Part shown: positions 15,527 to 23,943 of the stretch, one piece after another | Position numbering within the stretch: the first letter of the stretch is position 1 | Layout of the letters: each line of letters begins with the position of its first letter | The notes under the pieces: model-generated | Databases searched by the model: none | What the model was told of the DNA's origin: nothing | Seen by the model: only the letters and a program-made list of their open reading frames with translations | Position numbers and translations under genes: made by a program | From: an uncultured Blautia sp. | Lineage (GTDB): Bacteria > Bacillota > Clostridia > Lachnospirales > Lachnospiraceae | Length of the DNA: 39,683 nt | Assembly: GCA_946629475.1 (NCBI GenBank) | Contig: CAMOXX010000002.1 | Coordinates: 1 to 39,683 of the forward strand | Reading direction: 5' to 3'

Positions 15527-18500
15527 ATGCAGATACGAAAGTTGGTGAAAATTGTGGATAAAGAGGAATTTCGTATCAAATTAGACCAGATCAATCATCT
15601 TGTTGAGGCAAAGGATTATAAAGGGGCGATGGAAGTAGTCGACAGCATCGACTGGCGCCGTGTGAAAAATGTGCGCACTTTGTGTGTTGTCGGTGAAATT
15701 TATGCCGCAAATAAACGATATGAGGACAGCAGGGATATCTTTCTTTTAGCATATCACAGAGCTTCCATCGGCAAGAATATTCTTGTCCGCCTTGTCGAAG
15801 TTTGTCTTAAAATGAATGAAATTGACGAGGCAATGGAGTATTATGAGGAATTTTGTTCTGTAGCTCCAAACGATAATACAGCCTATATCCTGAGATATAA
15901 AATTCTGAGGGCAAAAAATGCGCCTGTTGAGGATCAGATTCAGGTCCTGGAGGAATATAAAAGCAGGGAATTTACAGAAAAATGGTCTTATGAGCTGGCG
16001 AAGCTTTATTATAAAGCAGGCCTTCAGGATAAGGCAGAAGATACCTGCAGTGAAATTATCCTGTGGTTCAGTGAAGGCAATTATGTGATGAAAGCCTATG
16101 AATTGAAGATGAAAATGGGCGTCATCACGGATTCCGAAAAGCAGCGTTTCGAAGCTTCACAGGCGGAAATCGAAAAAAGTAAAGAAGTTCCGAAGAAAGA
16201 GATTCCAAAAGAGAAAGCTGCAAAGGAGGCAACTCCAAAGGAAGCAGCCTCCAAAGAAAAAGCCTCTGAGGAAGAAACCACAGAGGAAAAGTCTTCTGCA
16301 GAAGAAGCTGCGGAGAAAACAGTTTCTGAAGAAGAAACCGGGGAGGAAGAGTCTTCCACAGAAACGGATTCTGAGAAAATAATCTCCGAAGAGACAGCTC
16401 CTGTGGAAGAAGTCTCTGAGGAAGTTTTGGAGAAAGAGATTCCGGAAGAAGAAACATCAGAGGAAGAGTCTTTCAAAAAGGCAGCTCCGAAAAAAGAGAA
16501 ATTTACAATTGTAGAAGAGATTTCTTCGGAAGAACCTTCCGATGAAGAAGAGACAGAGAATCAGGAAACAGAAGAGCTGCCTGAACCATCAGAGGATCTG
16601 GAGAAAGAAGAATCAGATGAAAGAGAGCCGGAAAAGACAGGATCGGATGATATTGAAGGCGATGAATCCGAAGACGGTGAGGAAATTTCAGAAGAAGCAG
16701 GACAGGAAGACAGCTTCGAAGAAGAAGAGGAGGAAGATAGCTTTGAAGATGCTGAGGAAGCTTTTGAAGATGACGGGTCTCCTCTGATTGACAATATTGA
16801 AATAGACAATGAAAAAGAACTGAAAGAGACGGAAACTCTCTCGGAGAGAATTGTAAAAGGATTGAGGGATCTTTTTGGAGGCCGGAGAAGGGCTGAAGAG
16901 AATGATGAAGAGGAAGATCTCGAAGAAGAGGAAGAGGATGAACTGAAAGAAGAACAGGATGAGGAAATTCAGTTCCCGGATTCTTATGATTCTGATGATG
17001 AAGAGGATGAAGAAGCCGGTTCGGAAATCCCCGAGGATGATTCTGACGAGGACTCTGACGAAGAAAACTATGACGAGGATATCGACGAAGATCTTGAAGA
17101 AGAATTTGACGAAGATTCAGAAGAAGAAGTAATAGAGAAGCCGAAAAAAGAATCGAAAAAGAGAGAATTCCGTTTCCTTCTTCCAAGATCCAGAAAAGCC
17201 CAGAAGGATGTAAAAAAAGATCAGCCGGAGGAAGAGGAGCAGGAGAAGGAAGCCCGGGAGCCGGAAGAGGAATTTAATCTGGAAGATACAATTCTCGCTG
17301 CAGCCTTTGAACAGGGAATCGATATTCCCGGTGCCTCCAACGAAAAAAAGCCTGTGAAGGAAGAAAAAGCATCTGACAGTTCCGAAAGTGTTCCTGAAGA
17401 AGACGATGAAGAACCTGTGATCATCGAAAAGATGATCAATGCAGAGGAAGAAAAATCCATTCAGTCGCTGGAGAAAAAGGCGAAAAAGCTGTCGGAAGAG
17501 AAATCAGAAGATCTGTCGGAGGATGTCCCTGATCTGATTATGCCGGATCTGAATTCTTTAACTGAGGATGAGGACGAAACAGAAGAGGAAATCATCCTGG
17601 AAAAAGAGGAAACGAGTCCGGATGAGGAGAATGATGATTTTGTAGCCGAGATTGTTGAAGGCGAAAATGAAGAAGATATTGATGAGGAGGAATTTCTCAT
17701 CACCGGAGTTATCGGCGAGGACGATGATGAAGATTCCGTGATCATCGATGATGACGAGGATTCTTCGGATGAAGATGAAGATACAATAGAGGATTTTATC
17801 GAATCACTTCAGCCGAGATCACTTGATGATCCTTTGAATATCATTCCCAGGAGCAAGGAACTGACAGAAGAAGAGATTAAGCTGTTCTCCTATTTTGTGA
17901 TTGTTCCCGGTATGAAGGAACAGATTGTGGATGCGCTGTATGATGTACAGATCGAAGCGTCAAAAAGAACATCCAGCGCAGGAAATATCATCGTAATGGG
18001 GGGACCGGAATCCGGAAAGACAAGATTGATTTCGGGTCTGATTCCTGCAATTTGTAAAGAATTGAATCTTGAGGCATCGAAGGTCGCTTATGTTTTTGCG
18101 GAGCAGATTAACGGCAAGGATCTGAAAAAGGTGATTCAGAGACTTTCGGGAGGTTTTCTTGTTATTGAAAACGCGAATCAGCTCGATCAGGAGACGGCCG
18201 CTAAGCTTACAAAGCTCATGGATGGGGATACCCAGGGGATGATCTTTATCCTTGAGGATGATAAGATAGGAATGCGCAAGATGATGGCAAGATATCCGAA
18301 GCTTGCAAAGAAATTTACATCTGTGATCAATATCCCTGTCTTTACGAATGACGAGCTTGCGAATTTCGCGAAAATATACGCGATGGAAAACGGATACCGG
18401 ATTGACAATAAAGGAATGCTTTCTCTTTATAATATGATCAGTATCAACCAGAAAGAGGATATGCCTATGAACATAGGTGCCGTAAAAGAAATGGTTGATG

Positions 18501-18619
18501 CCGCGATTTCGAAGAGTCAGGGAGGTATCGCTCTTTTCCGTAAAAATGCTTCAAAGAAACGCATGGATCAGAATGGATTCATCGTACTGTATGAAAAAGA
18601 CTTTGTAAAAGGAAAATAA
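15527..18619 (+). CDS. Uncharacterised TPR / acidic linker / degenerate AAA protein
   Basis: 1030 residues, three parts. Residues 1-200 are helical and TPR-like (DYKGAMEVVDS, YEDSRDIFLLAYHRAS, DEAMEYYEEF, KAEDTCSEIILWF). Residues about 205-770 are a very long Glu/Asp/Ser/Lys-rich disordered stretch; the first part has KEATPKEA-like repeats and the rest has runs of E and D. Residues about 775-1030 resemble the AAA domain of the CbxX/SpoVK group. Walker A GGPESGKT (825-832) is intact, but the Walker B strand FLVIEN (877-882) has Glu for Asp and Asn for the catalytic Glu. The usual NPGLKSRF is YPKLAKKF, so the arginine finger is lost. Nucleotide binding without efficient hydrolysis is likely. 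No signal peptide or membrane segment. ATG at 15527 has a poor ribosome site; GTG at 15554 (VDKEEF) is an alternative. 20 bp before rsmA. Function unknown. Confidence 0.85.
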   Translation: MQIRKLVKIVDKEEFRIKLDQINHLVEAKDYKGAMEVVDSIDWRRVKNVRTLCVVGEIYAANKRYEDSRDIFLLAYHRASIGKNILVRLVEVCLKMNEIDEAMEYYEEFCSVAPNDNTAYILRYKILRAKNAPVEDQIQVLEEYKSREFTEKWSYELAKLYYKAGLQDKAEDTCSEIILWFSEGNYVMKAYELKMKMGVITDSEKQRFEASQAEIEKSKEVPKKEIPKEKAAKEATPKEAASKEKASEEETTEEKSSAEEAAEKTVSEEETGEEESSTETDSEKIISEETAPVEEVSEEVLEKEIPEEETSEEESFKKAAPKKEKFTIVEEISSEEPSDEEETENQETEELPEPSEDLEKEESDEREPEKTGSDDIEGDESEDGEEISEEAGQEDSFEEEEEEDSFEDAEEAFEDDGSPLIDNIEIDNEKELKETETLSERIVKGLRDLFGGRRRAEENDEEEDLEEEEEDELKEEQDEEIQFPDSYDSDDEEDEEAGSEIPEDDSDEDSDEENYDEDIDEDLEEEFDEDSEEEVIEKPKKESKKREFRFLLPRSRKAQKDVKKDQPEEEEQEKEAREPEEEFNLEDTILAAAFEQGIDIPGASNEKKPVKEEKASDSSESVPEEDDEEPVIIEKMINAEEEKSIQSLEKKAKKLSEEKSEDLSEDVPDLIMPDLNSLTEDEDETEEEIILEKEETSPDEENDDFVAEIVEGENEEDIDEEEFLITGVIGEDDDEDSVIIDDDEDSSDEDEDTIEDFIESLQPRSLDDPLNIIPRSKELTEEEIKLFSYFVIVPGMKEQIVDALYDVQIEASKRTSSAGNIIVMGGPESGKTRLISGLIPAICKELNLEASKVAYVFAEQINGKDLKKVIQRLSGGFLVIENANQLDQETAAKLTKLMDGDTQGMIFILEDDKIGMRKMMARYPKLAKKFTSVINIPVFTNDELANFAKIYAMENGYRIDNKGMLSLYNMISINQKEDMPMNIGAVKEMVDAAISKSQGGIALFRKNASKKRMDQNGFIVLYEKDFVKGK

Positions 18620-18639
18620 AACAGAAAGAGAAAAATAAA

Positions 18640-19515
18640 ATGGCCGGACCTTATCTTGGAAATGCAAAGAATACAATGGATGTAATCAGGAGGTATGACT
18701 TTGCTTTCCAGAAGAGGTTCGGCCAGAATTTTCTCATTGATGAGAATATTCTGAAGAAAATTGTCGAGTCTGCGGAAATATCGGGGGATGACTGCGTTCT
18801 GGAAATCGGCCCGGGAATCGGTACTCTGACACAGTATCTTGCGTCGGATGCCGGAAAAGTGATTGCTGTGGAGATTGACAGGAATCTGATTCCTGTTCTG
18901 CATGATACACTGAAGGAATGGAACAACGTCGAAATCATTAATCAGGATATTCTGAAAACAGATCTGTTCAGCCTTGCAGCAGAGAAAAATGACGGGAAGA
19001 ACTTTAAGACCGTAGCAAATCTTCCTTATTACATAACAACTCCGATTATCATGCATCTTCTGGAGAGTAATGTTCCCGTTGATTCCATTACGGTAATGAT
19101 TCAGAAGGAAGTGGCAGAACGCATGCAGGCTGAGCCCGGGAGCAAGGATTACGGGGCTTTGTCTCTTGCTGTGCAGTATTATTCGGAAGCCAGAGTGATC
19201 GTGAAGGTTCCGTGCACTTCATTTATACCCCGCCCGAAGGTTGAGAGTGAGGTTATTCATCTGAAAAAATACAAGGAACCGCCTGTGAAGGTGAGTGACA
19301 GGGATCTGATGTTCAAAATCATCAGGGCATCCTTTAATCAGCGCAGGAAAACTCTGGCCAATGGAATTAAGAATGCTTCCGGTTTAAGCTATACGAGGGA
19401 AAATGTGGAGGATGTGCTGAAAACCTGCGGTTATTCTGCTTCCGTCAGGGGAGAGCAGCTTCCTCTCAGTGATTTTGCGAGAATCACGGATCTGCTGAAA
19501 ATGAGATATTCCTGA
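18640..19515 (+). CDS. rsmA: 16S rRNA (adenine1518/1519-N6)-dimethyltransferase RsmA (KsgA)
   Basis: Dimethylates two adjacent adenines in the 3' hairpin of 16S rRNA late in small-subunit assembly; loss gives kasugamycin resistance. 291 residues. The family N-terminus FQKRFGQNFLIDENIL comes first, then SAM motif I VLEIGPGIGTLTQYL, the acidic VIAVEIDRNL and the catalytic NLPYYITTPI (motif IV). The C-terminus carries FNQRRKTLANGIKNA. The ribosome site is weak (AAAGAG), so expression may depend on the preceding gene, whose stop is 20 bp upstream. It ends at a clear terminator. Confidence 0.97.
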   Translation: MAGPYLGNAKNTMDVIRRYDFAFQKRFGQNFLIDENILKKIVESAEISGDDCVLEIGPGIGTLTQYLASDAGKVIAVEIDRNLIPVLHDTLKEWNNVEIINQDILKTDLFSLAAEKNDGKNFKTVANLPYYITTPIIMHLLESNVPVDSITVMIQKEVAERMQAEPGSKDYGALSLAVQYYSEARVIVKVPCTSFIPRPKVESEVIHLKKYKEPPVKVSDRDLMFKIIRASFNQRRKTLANGIKNASGLSYTRENVEDVLKTCGYSASVRGEQLPLSDFARITDLLKMRYS

Positions 19516-19561
19516 AAAGAAAAAAAGTACCCAGTGGAAGAGCTGGATACTTTTTTTCTTT
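19516..19561 (+). terminator. Terminator after rsmA
   Basis: Arms 19516-19534 and 19543-19561 pair with one mismatch. The GC core CCCAG/CTGG is flanked by A7 and T7 over an 8-nt loop. The symmetry allows termination in both directions. It begins directly after the rsmA stop. Confidence 0.85.
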
Positions 19562-19754
19562 AAGTTAAAAGGAAGGAGAGTTGACAGCTTTGAAACTGTC
19601 AACATATGAAAAAGAAATATAAAAATAATGTTGGCTATATTATTTTTATATCGTTATTCTAAAGGGAAAATATGAGTAAATAATGATATTTATGTAAACA
19701 AATTATGAACTTAGACGCAATATTTCATGAATAGATTACAATATAATTTCATGT
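19562..19754 (+). other. Intergenic region with inverted repeat and tiny candidate ORFs
   Basis: This is part of the 336-bp gap between rsmA and the S1 gene. A strong AAGGAAGGAGAG (19569-19580) precedes TTG at 19581, which opens a 13-codon frame. The TTG lies in a perfect 8-bp inverted repeat GTTGACAG (19580-19587) / CTGTCAAC (19596-19603). An ATG at 19606 opens an 18-codon frame (starts MKKKYKNNVGY, ends IIFISLF) with one basic and one hydrophobic half. The remainder is A/T-rich without further structure. Neither frame is a supported gene. Confidence 0.35.
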
Positions 19755-19783
19755 TTGTATTTCGCCCTACATGATAGTATAAT
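19755..19783 (+). promoter_or_regulatory. Predicted promoter of the S1 protein gene
   Basis: TTGTAT (19755-19760), 17-bp spacer, perfect TATAAT (19778-19783), about 70 bp before the ATG. Another TATAAT at 19742-19747 lacks a good -35. Confidence 0.6.
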
Positions 19784-19851
19784 GATAGTAACTGCCGGGG
19801 TTTTATGCCGGGTGTTGTAATCATATCAATAAATGAAAAGAGGGTATTCCA

Positions 19852-20760
19852 ATGTCAGAGACAATGAAAGATTACGAACAGGAACTGGAAGCTTCCTTCA
19901 AAAAAGTAGAAGAGGGAGATATTTTGAGCGGTACTGTAATCAGCGTAGATGAAAAAGAGGTTGTGATCGACCTCAAGTATTATGCTGAAGGCATTATCCC
20001 CGCAGAAGATTATTCAAGAGAACCCGGTTTCAGTCTTAAGGAACAGGTACATGTTGGGGATGAGGTATCTGCTACCGTCGTCAAAAAAGATGATGGACAT
20101 GGAAATATCCTTCTTTCAAAAGTGGAAGCAAACGATGTTCTTTCCTGGAAAAAGCTGGAGGAACTCAAAAATTCGGGTGAAGTGATCGATGTCACCGTAA
20201 AAGGCGTTGTTAAAGGCGGCGTCATTGCATATGTAGAGGATGTCAGAGGTTTTATTCCCGCATCCAAGCTTTCGGATTCTTATGTTGAGGATACAAATGA
20301 GTATCTTAATAAGACTATCCAGGTTCAGGTGTTTGATGTTGACAAGGAGAAAAACCGCCTGATTCTTTCGGCCCGTGAAGTTCTGAGGAAAAAAGCAGCT
20401 GAGGAGAGAAAGAACAGGATTGCGAGCGTTCAGGTAGGAATGATCACCGAAGGTATTGTTGAGACCATTCAGCCTTACGGAGTATTTGTCAGCCTTGGAA
20501 AAGGACTGTCAGGACTGGTTCATATTTCCCAGATCAGCGAAAAGAGGATCAAGGATCCCTCTGAGGTTCTGGAAAAGGGCGATAAGGTAAAGGTTAAAGT
20601 CATCGGCATCAAGGATGGAAAAATCAGCCTGAGCATGAAACAGGCAGGAAATGAAACTCCTGCGGAGACAGAGAGAGAATTTATTATTGATATTCCGGGA
20701 TCAAATGAGCAGGCTACTACTTCTCTTGCTTCCCTTTTCGCGAATATCAGGCTGGATTGA
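19852..20760 (+). CDS. S1-domain RNA-binding protein, short ribosomal protein S1 type
   Basis: 302 residues with three S1 (OB-fold) RNA-binding domains at about 20-92 (GDILSGTVISVDEKEVVIDLKY), 108-178 (GEVIDVTVKGVVKGGVIAYV) and 195-265 (GMITEGIVETIQPYGVFVSLGKGLSGLVHISQI). The last domain is the best conserved. Firmicutes S1-like proteins have fewer domains than the six of E. coli RpsA, and translation enhancement or mRNA binding is likely but unproven. The C-terminal tail is acidic and Ser/Ala-rich. AGAGGG lies 9 bp upstream of the ATG. It is 15 bp before the pyrophosphatase gene, so the pair is likely co-transcribed. Confidence 0.9.
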   Translation: MSETMKDYEQELEASFKKVEEGDILSGTVISVDEKEVVIDLKYYAEGIIPAEDYSREPGFSLKEQVHVGDEVSATVVKKDDGHGNILLSKVEANDVLSWKKLEELKNSGEVIDVTVKGVVKGGVIAYVEDVRGFIPASKLSDSYVEDTNEYLNKTIQVQVFDVDKEKNRLILSAREVLRKKAAEERKNRIASVQVGMITEGIVETIQPYGVFVSLGKGLSGLVHISQISEKRIKDPSEVLEKGDKVKVKVIGIKDGKISLSMKQAGNETPAETEREFIIDIPGSNEQATTSLASLFANIRLD

Positions 20761-20775
20761 CGGAGGACTCTGCCA

Positions 20776-22443
20776 ATGAAGCGACAGGATAAGATTTATA
20801 TCATCGGGCATAAAAACCCTGATACGGATTCAATCTGTTCTGCCATTGCTTATGCAGATATTAAAAACAGGACTACCCAGGGAAAAAAATATATTCCAAA
20901 AAGAGCAGGCCAGCTGAATGAGGAGACAGAGTATGTTCTGAGCCGGTTTGGGGTTCAGCCGCCGGGATATGTTTCTAATATCGGAACTCAGGTGAAGGAT
21001 ATGGAAATCCAGACAAATCCTGAAGCCGACAAATCCATTTCTCTGAAAAATGCCTGGGATCTGATGCAGAGCCAGGGAATCATGACACTTCCGGTCTGCA
21101 ATGAAAAAGGAACGCTGGAAGGGCTCATTACGATCTCTGATATTGCCCAGACATATATGGATACGCAGGACAGTTATCTTCTTTCCAATGCGAGAACACA
21201 GTACCGGAGGATTGCCGAGACGATTGACGGCGTGGTGATCGAAGGCAACGAACATGGCTATTTTATAAAGGGCAAGGTCCTGGTGTGTACGGCACGGCCG
21301 GACATGATGCGGGATTATATCGAGGAAGATGATATGCTCATTGTCGGTGACAGGGAGGAGGACCACCTGGCAGCGATAGAAGAAAATGTGAGCTGTATTA
21401 TTGTTGGAATGGGAATCGAGGTTTCTGATACCGTAAGGAATCTGGCCCGCGAAAAAGATATCGTCATTATCATGTCGCCTTTTGATACTTTTACGATCGC
21501 CAGACTGATCAACCAGAGTATCCCGATCAGGTACATTATGAAGACTGACAACCTGGTCACCTTCAATACAGAGGATTTTACAGATGATATCCAGGAGGTC
21601 ATCGCGAAAAAGAAGCATCATGCATTTCCGGTGATCGACAGTAACGGCAGATGTATCGGAACAATTTCCCGCCGCAATTTCCTCGACATGAGAAGAAAAA
21701 AAGTCATTCTTGTAGATCACAATGAGAGGGACCAGGCGGTAGATAATATTGAAAAGGCCGAAATTCTGGAAATTATCGACCATCATAAGCTGGGATCTCT
21801 CGAGACAAGAACGCCGATTTCGTTCCGAAATGAGCCGGTAGGCTGCACAGCGACGATCCTTTATGAAATATATGGGGATCAGAAGCTTGAAATCCCGGAA
21901 AAAATCGCGGGTCTCCTTTGTTCGGCAATTATTTCGGATACTTTGATGTTCCGGTCTCCGACCTGTACGCTTCGGGATAAAATGGCAGCAGGAGCTCTCG
22001 CTTTGATTGCCGGAATTGATATTGAAAAGCATGCGAAGGACATGTTTAAGGCCGGCAGCAATCTGAAGGATAAAGCGCCGGAAGAAATCTTTTATCAGGA
22101 TTATAAAAAGTTTATCGCGGAGGGCGATATTTCATTCGGTGTCGGACAGATCAGTTCCATGGACGCGGATGAGCTGGTTATGATTAAAGAGAAGCTTCTT
22201 CCATTCCTTGTAAATGAATGCGGAAAACATGATATCAGCAAAGTTTATTTTATGCTGACGAATATTATTGATGAAACAACGGAGCTGATCTTCTATGGAG
22301 AAGGCAGTGAGGAGATGGCTAGCATTGCGTTTAATAAACAGGCGGAAAACGGTTCGTTTATCCTTCCTGGTGTTGTATCCCGCAAAAAACAGCTGATTCC
22401 TGCCATGATGGATGCAGCCTCCCGTATGGAGTCAGGTTTTTAG
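20776..22443 (+). CDS. Manganese-dependent inorganic pyrophosphatase with CBS and DRTGG domains
   Basis: Family II pyrophosphatase that hydrolyses PPi to 2 Pi, pulling biosynthetic reactions forward; the CBS type is inhibited or activated by adenine nucleotides. 555 residues against about 310 for the plain enzyme. The DHH domain starts with the metal-binding GHKNPDTDSICSAIAYA (residues 11-27). An inserted regulatory block (about 70-305) has two CBS halves (DLMQSQGIMTLPVCNEKG and EVIAKKKHHAFPVIDSNG) separated by a DRTGG-like section. The DHH motif proper, EIIDHHKLG, and the C-terminal DHHA2 domain (MFKAGSNLKDKAPEEI) follow. The DRTGG-containing form is the one reported to respond to diadenosine polyphosphates. 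GGAGG lies 9 bp upstream. Confidence 0.93.
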   Translation: MKRQDKIYIIGHKNPDTDSICSAIAYADIKNRTTQGKKYIPKRAGQLNEETEYVLSRFGVQPPGYVSNIGTQVKDMEIQTNPEADKSISLKNAWDLMQSQGIMTLPVCNEKGTLEGLITISDIAQTYMDTQDSYLLSNARTQYRRIAETIDGVVIEGNEHGYFIKGKVLVCTARPDMMRDYIEEDDMLIVGDREEDHLAAIEENVSCIIVGMGIEVSDTVRNLAREKDIVIIMSPFDTFTIARLINQSIPIRYIMKTDNLVTFNTEDFTDDIQEVIAKKKHHAFPVIDSNGRCIGTISRRNFLDMRRKKVILVDHNERDQAVDNIEKAEILEIIDHHKLGSLETRTPISFRNEPVGCTATILYEIYGDQKLEIPEKIAGLLCSAIISDTLMFRSPTCTLRDKMAAGALALIAGIDIEKHAKDMFKAGSNLKDKAPEEIFYQDYKKFIAEGDISFGVGQISSMDADELVMIKEKLLPFLVNECGKHDISKVYFMLTNIIDETTELIFYGEGSEEMASIAFNKQAENGSFILPGVVSRKKQLIPAMMDAASRMESGF

Positions 22444-22456
22444 GATATTCTGTCCC

Positions 22457-22485
22457 TTGCAATAATCATAGAAAGCTGTTATAAT
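22457..22485 (+). promoter_or_regulatory. Predicted murA promoter
   Basis: TTGCAA (22457-22462), 17-bp spacer, TATAAT (22480-22485). It begins 13 bp after the pyrophosphatase stop and would give a murA leader of about 110 nt. Confidence 0.75.
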
Positions 22486-22506
22486 AGCAAATTGATTTTG
22501 TATCTG

Positions 22507-22566
22507 AAATACGAATGAGGGGTTCGTATTTACACACAGGGGTGTTGAAAACGGTTTTTCCGTTTT
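22507..22566 (+). promoter_or_regulatory. Two hairpins in the murA leader
   Basis: AAATACGAA (22507-22515) pairs perfectly with TTCGTATTT (22523-22531). A second stem AAAACGG (22548-22554) / CCGTTTT (22560-22566) over a T-rich loop is followed by another T. The second stem is terminator-like but short. No known riboswitch class was recognised. Confidence 0.4.
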
Positions 22567-22603
22567 TACAGAATCATGAGGAGTATAATAATAGAGGTGT
22601 AAA

Positions 22604-23896
22604 ATGGAACAGTATATCATTAAAGGCGGTAATCCGCTTGTTGGTGAAGTGGATATTGCCGGAGCAAAGAATGCTGCTCTGGCTATTCTTGCTGCCGCAA
22701 TTATGACAGATGAAACAATTCTGATCGAAAATCTTCCGGATGTAAGGGATATCAATGTTCTTCTGGAAGCGATTGAGGGAATTGGCGCAATTGTCAACAG
22801 AATCGACAGGTCAACAGTTCGAATCAATGGTTCAACGATCCGTGATGTGAGCGTTGATTATGAGTTTATCAAAAAAATCCGTGCCTCTTACTATCTTCTT
22901 GGTGCTCTGCTTGGAAAATACAGACATGCAGAGGTACCTCTTCCGGGCGGCTGCAATATTGGAAGCAGGCCGATCGACCAGCACCTGAAGGGCTTTAAAG
23001 CGCTTGGTGCTGATGTTGATATACTGCACGGAGCGATTATTGCAAAAGCGGACAATCTTCATGGGAGCCATATTTATCTGGATGTGGTCTCGGTTGGCGC
23101 TACGATCAATATTATGATGGCAGCAGCGATGGCTCCCGGAAGAACCACCATTGAAAATGCGGCAAAAGAGCCCCATGTGGTAGACGTTGCTAACTTTTTG
23201 AACAGCATGGGCGCGAATATTAAAGGCGCAGGTACGGATGTGATCCGGATTAAAGGTGTCGAAAAGCTCCATAAAACAGAGTATTCAATTATCCCGGATC
23301 AGATTGAGGCGGGAACATTTATGTTCGCTGCTGCCGCAACCGGCGGAGATATCACGGTGAGAAACGTGATTCCGAAGCATCTCGAAGCTACAACCGCCAA
23401 GCTGGAAGAAATCGGATGTGAGGTGGAAGAGTTTGATGACGCAGTACGCGTCCGGGCTTCCCGCCGTCTGAGAAGAACAAATGTAAAGACTTTGCCCTAT
23501 CCCGGATATCCGACGGATATGCAGCCGCAGATTACGGTTGCGCTTGCACTTGCAAAGGGTACCAGTATTGTAACAGAGAGTATTTTTGAAAACCGCTTTA
23601 AATATGCGGATGAGCTTACCCGGATGGGAGCCCATATTAAAGTCGAAGGAAATTCCGCGATCATTGATGGTGTTGACAGGCTGACAGGAGCCAGGGTCAG
23701 CGCACCGGACCTCCGCGCCGGAGCGGCGCTTGTAATTGCCGGGCTTGCGGCAGAGGGCATCACAATCGTGGATGATATTGTATATATTCAAAGAGGATAT
23801 GAGGATTTTGAAGGAAAGCTGAGAAGTCTCGGTGCCGAGATCGAAAAGGTTTCCAGTGAAAAAGAAATCCGGAAATTTCGTCTTAGAGTAGGGTGA
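22604..23896 (+). CDS. murA: UDP-N-acetylglucosamine 1-carboxyvinyltransferase MurA
   Basis: First committed step of peptidoglycan synthesis: transfers enolpyruvate from PEP to UDP-GlcNAc; target of fosfomycin. 430 residues. The N-terminal GEVDIAGAKNAALAILAAA contains the catalytic-site Lys22-Asn23. The active-site loop LPGGCNIGSRPIDQHLKGF has Cys117 (Cys115 in E. coli), the fosfomycin-sensitive form. Later GYPTDMQPQ and an inside-out alpha/beta barrel pattern follow. GAGGTG lies 7 bp upstream. Firmicutes often have two paralogues; this one carries both key residues. It has its own promoter. Confidence 0.97.
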   Translation: MEQYIIKGGNPLVGEVDIAGAKNAALAILAAAIMTDETILIENLPDVRDINVLLEAIEGIGAIVNRIDRSTVRINGSTIRDVSVDYEFIKKIRASYYLLGALLGKYRHAEVPLPGGCNIGSRPIDQHLKGFKALGADVDILHGAIIAKADNLHGSHIYLDVVSVGATINIMMAAAMAPGRTTIENAAKEPHVVDVANFLNSMGANIKGAGTDVIRIKGVEKLHKTEYSIIPDQIEAGTFMFAAAATGGDITVRNVIPKHLEATTAKLEEIGCEVEEFDDAVRVRASRRLRRTNVKTLPYPGYPTDMQPQITVALALAKGTSIVTESIFENRFKYADELTRMGAHIKVEGNSAIIDGVDRLTGARVSAPDLRAGAALVIAGLAAEGITIVDDIVYIQRGYEDFEGKLRSLGAEIEKVSSEKEIRKFRLRVG

Positions 23897-23943
23897 GAAT
23901 CTTTTTCTGCCCGAATTGTTTGAAAGGATGACAACATAAAAGT

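Noticed and set aside
16096..17745. Ser-rich minus-strand frames and a plus-strand Lys/Arg-rich frame within the acidic region
   Set aside because: By-products of the GAA/GAG/GAT-rich coding of the 1030-residue protein.
20830..22032. 400-codon open frame on the minus strand inside the pyrophosphatase gene
   Set aside because: Antisense to a gene with clear catalytic motifs; no independent support.
23897..23943. SAM riboswitch before metK
   Set aside because: Only 47 bp separate murA and metK and no S-box elements are present.
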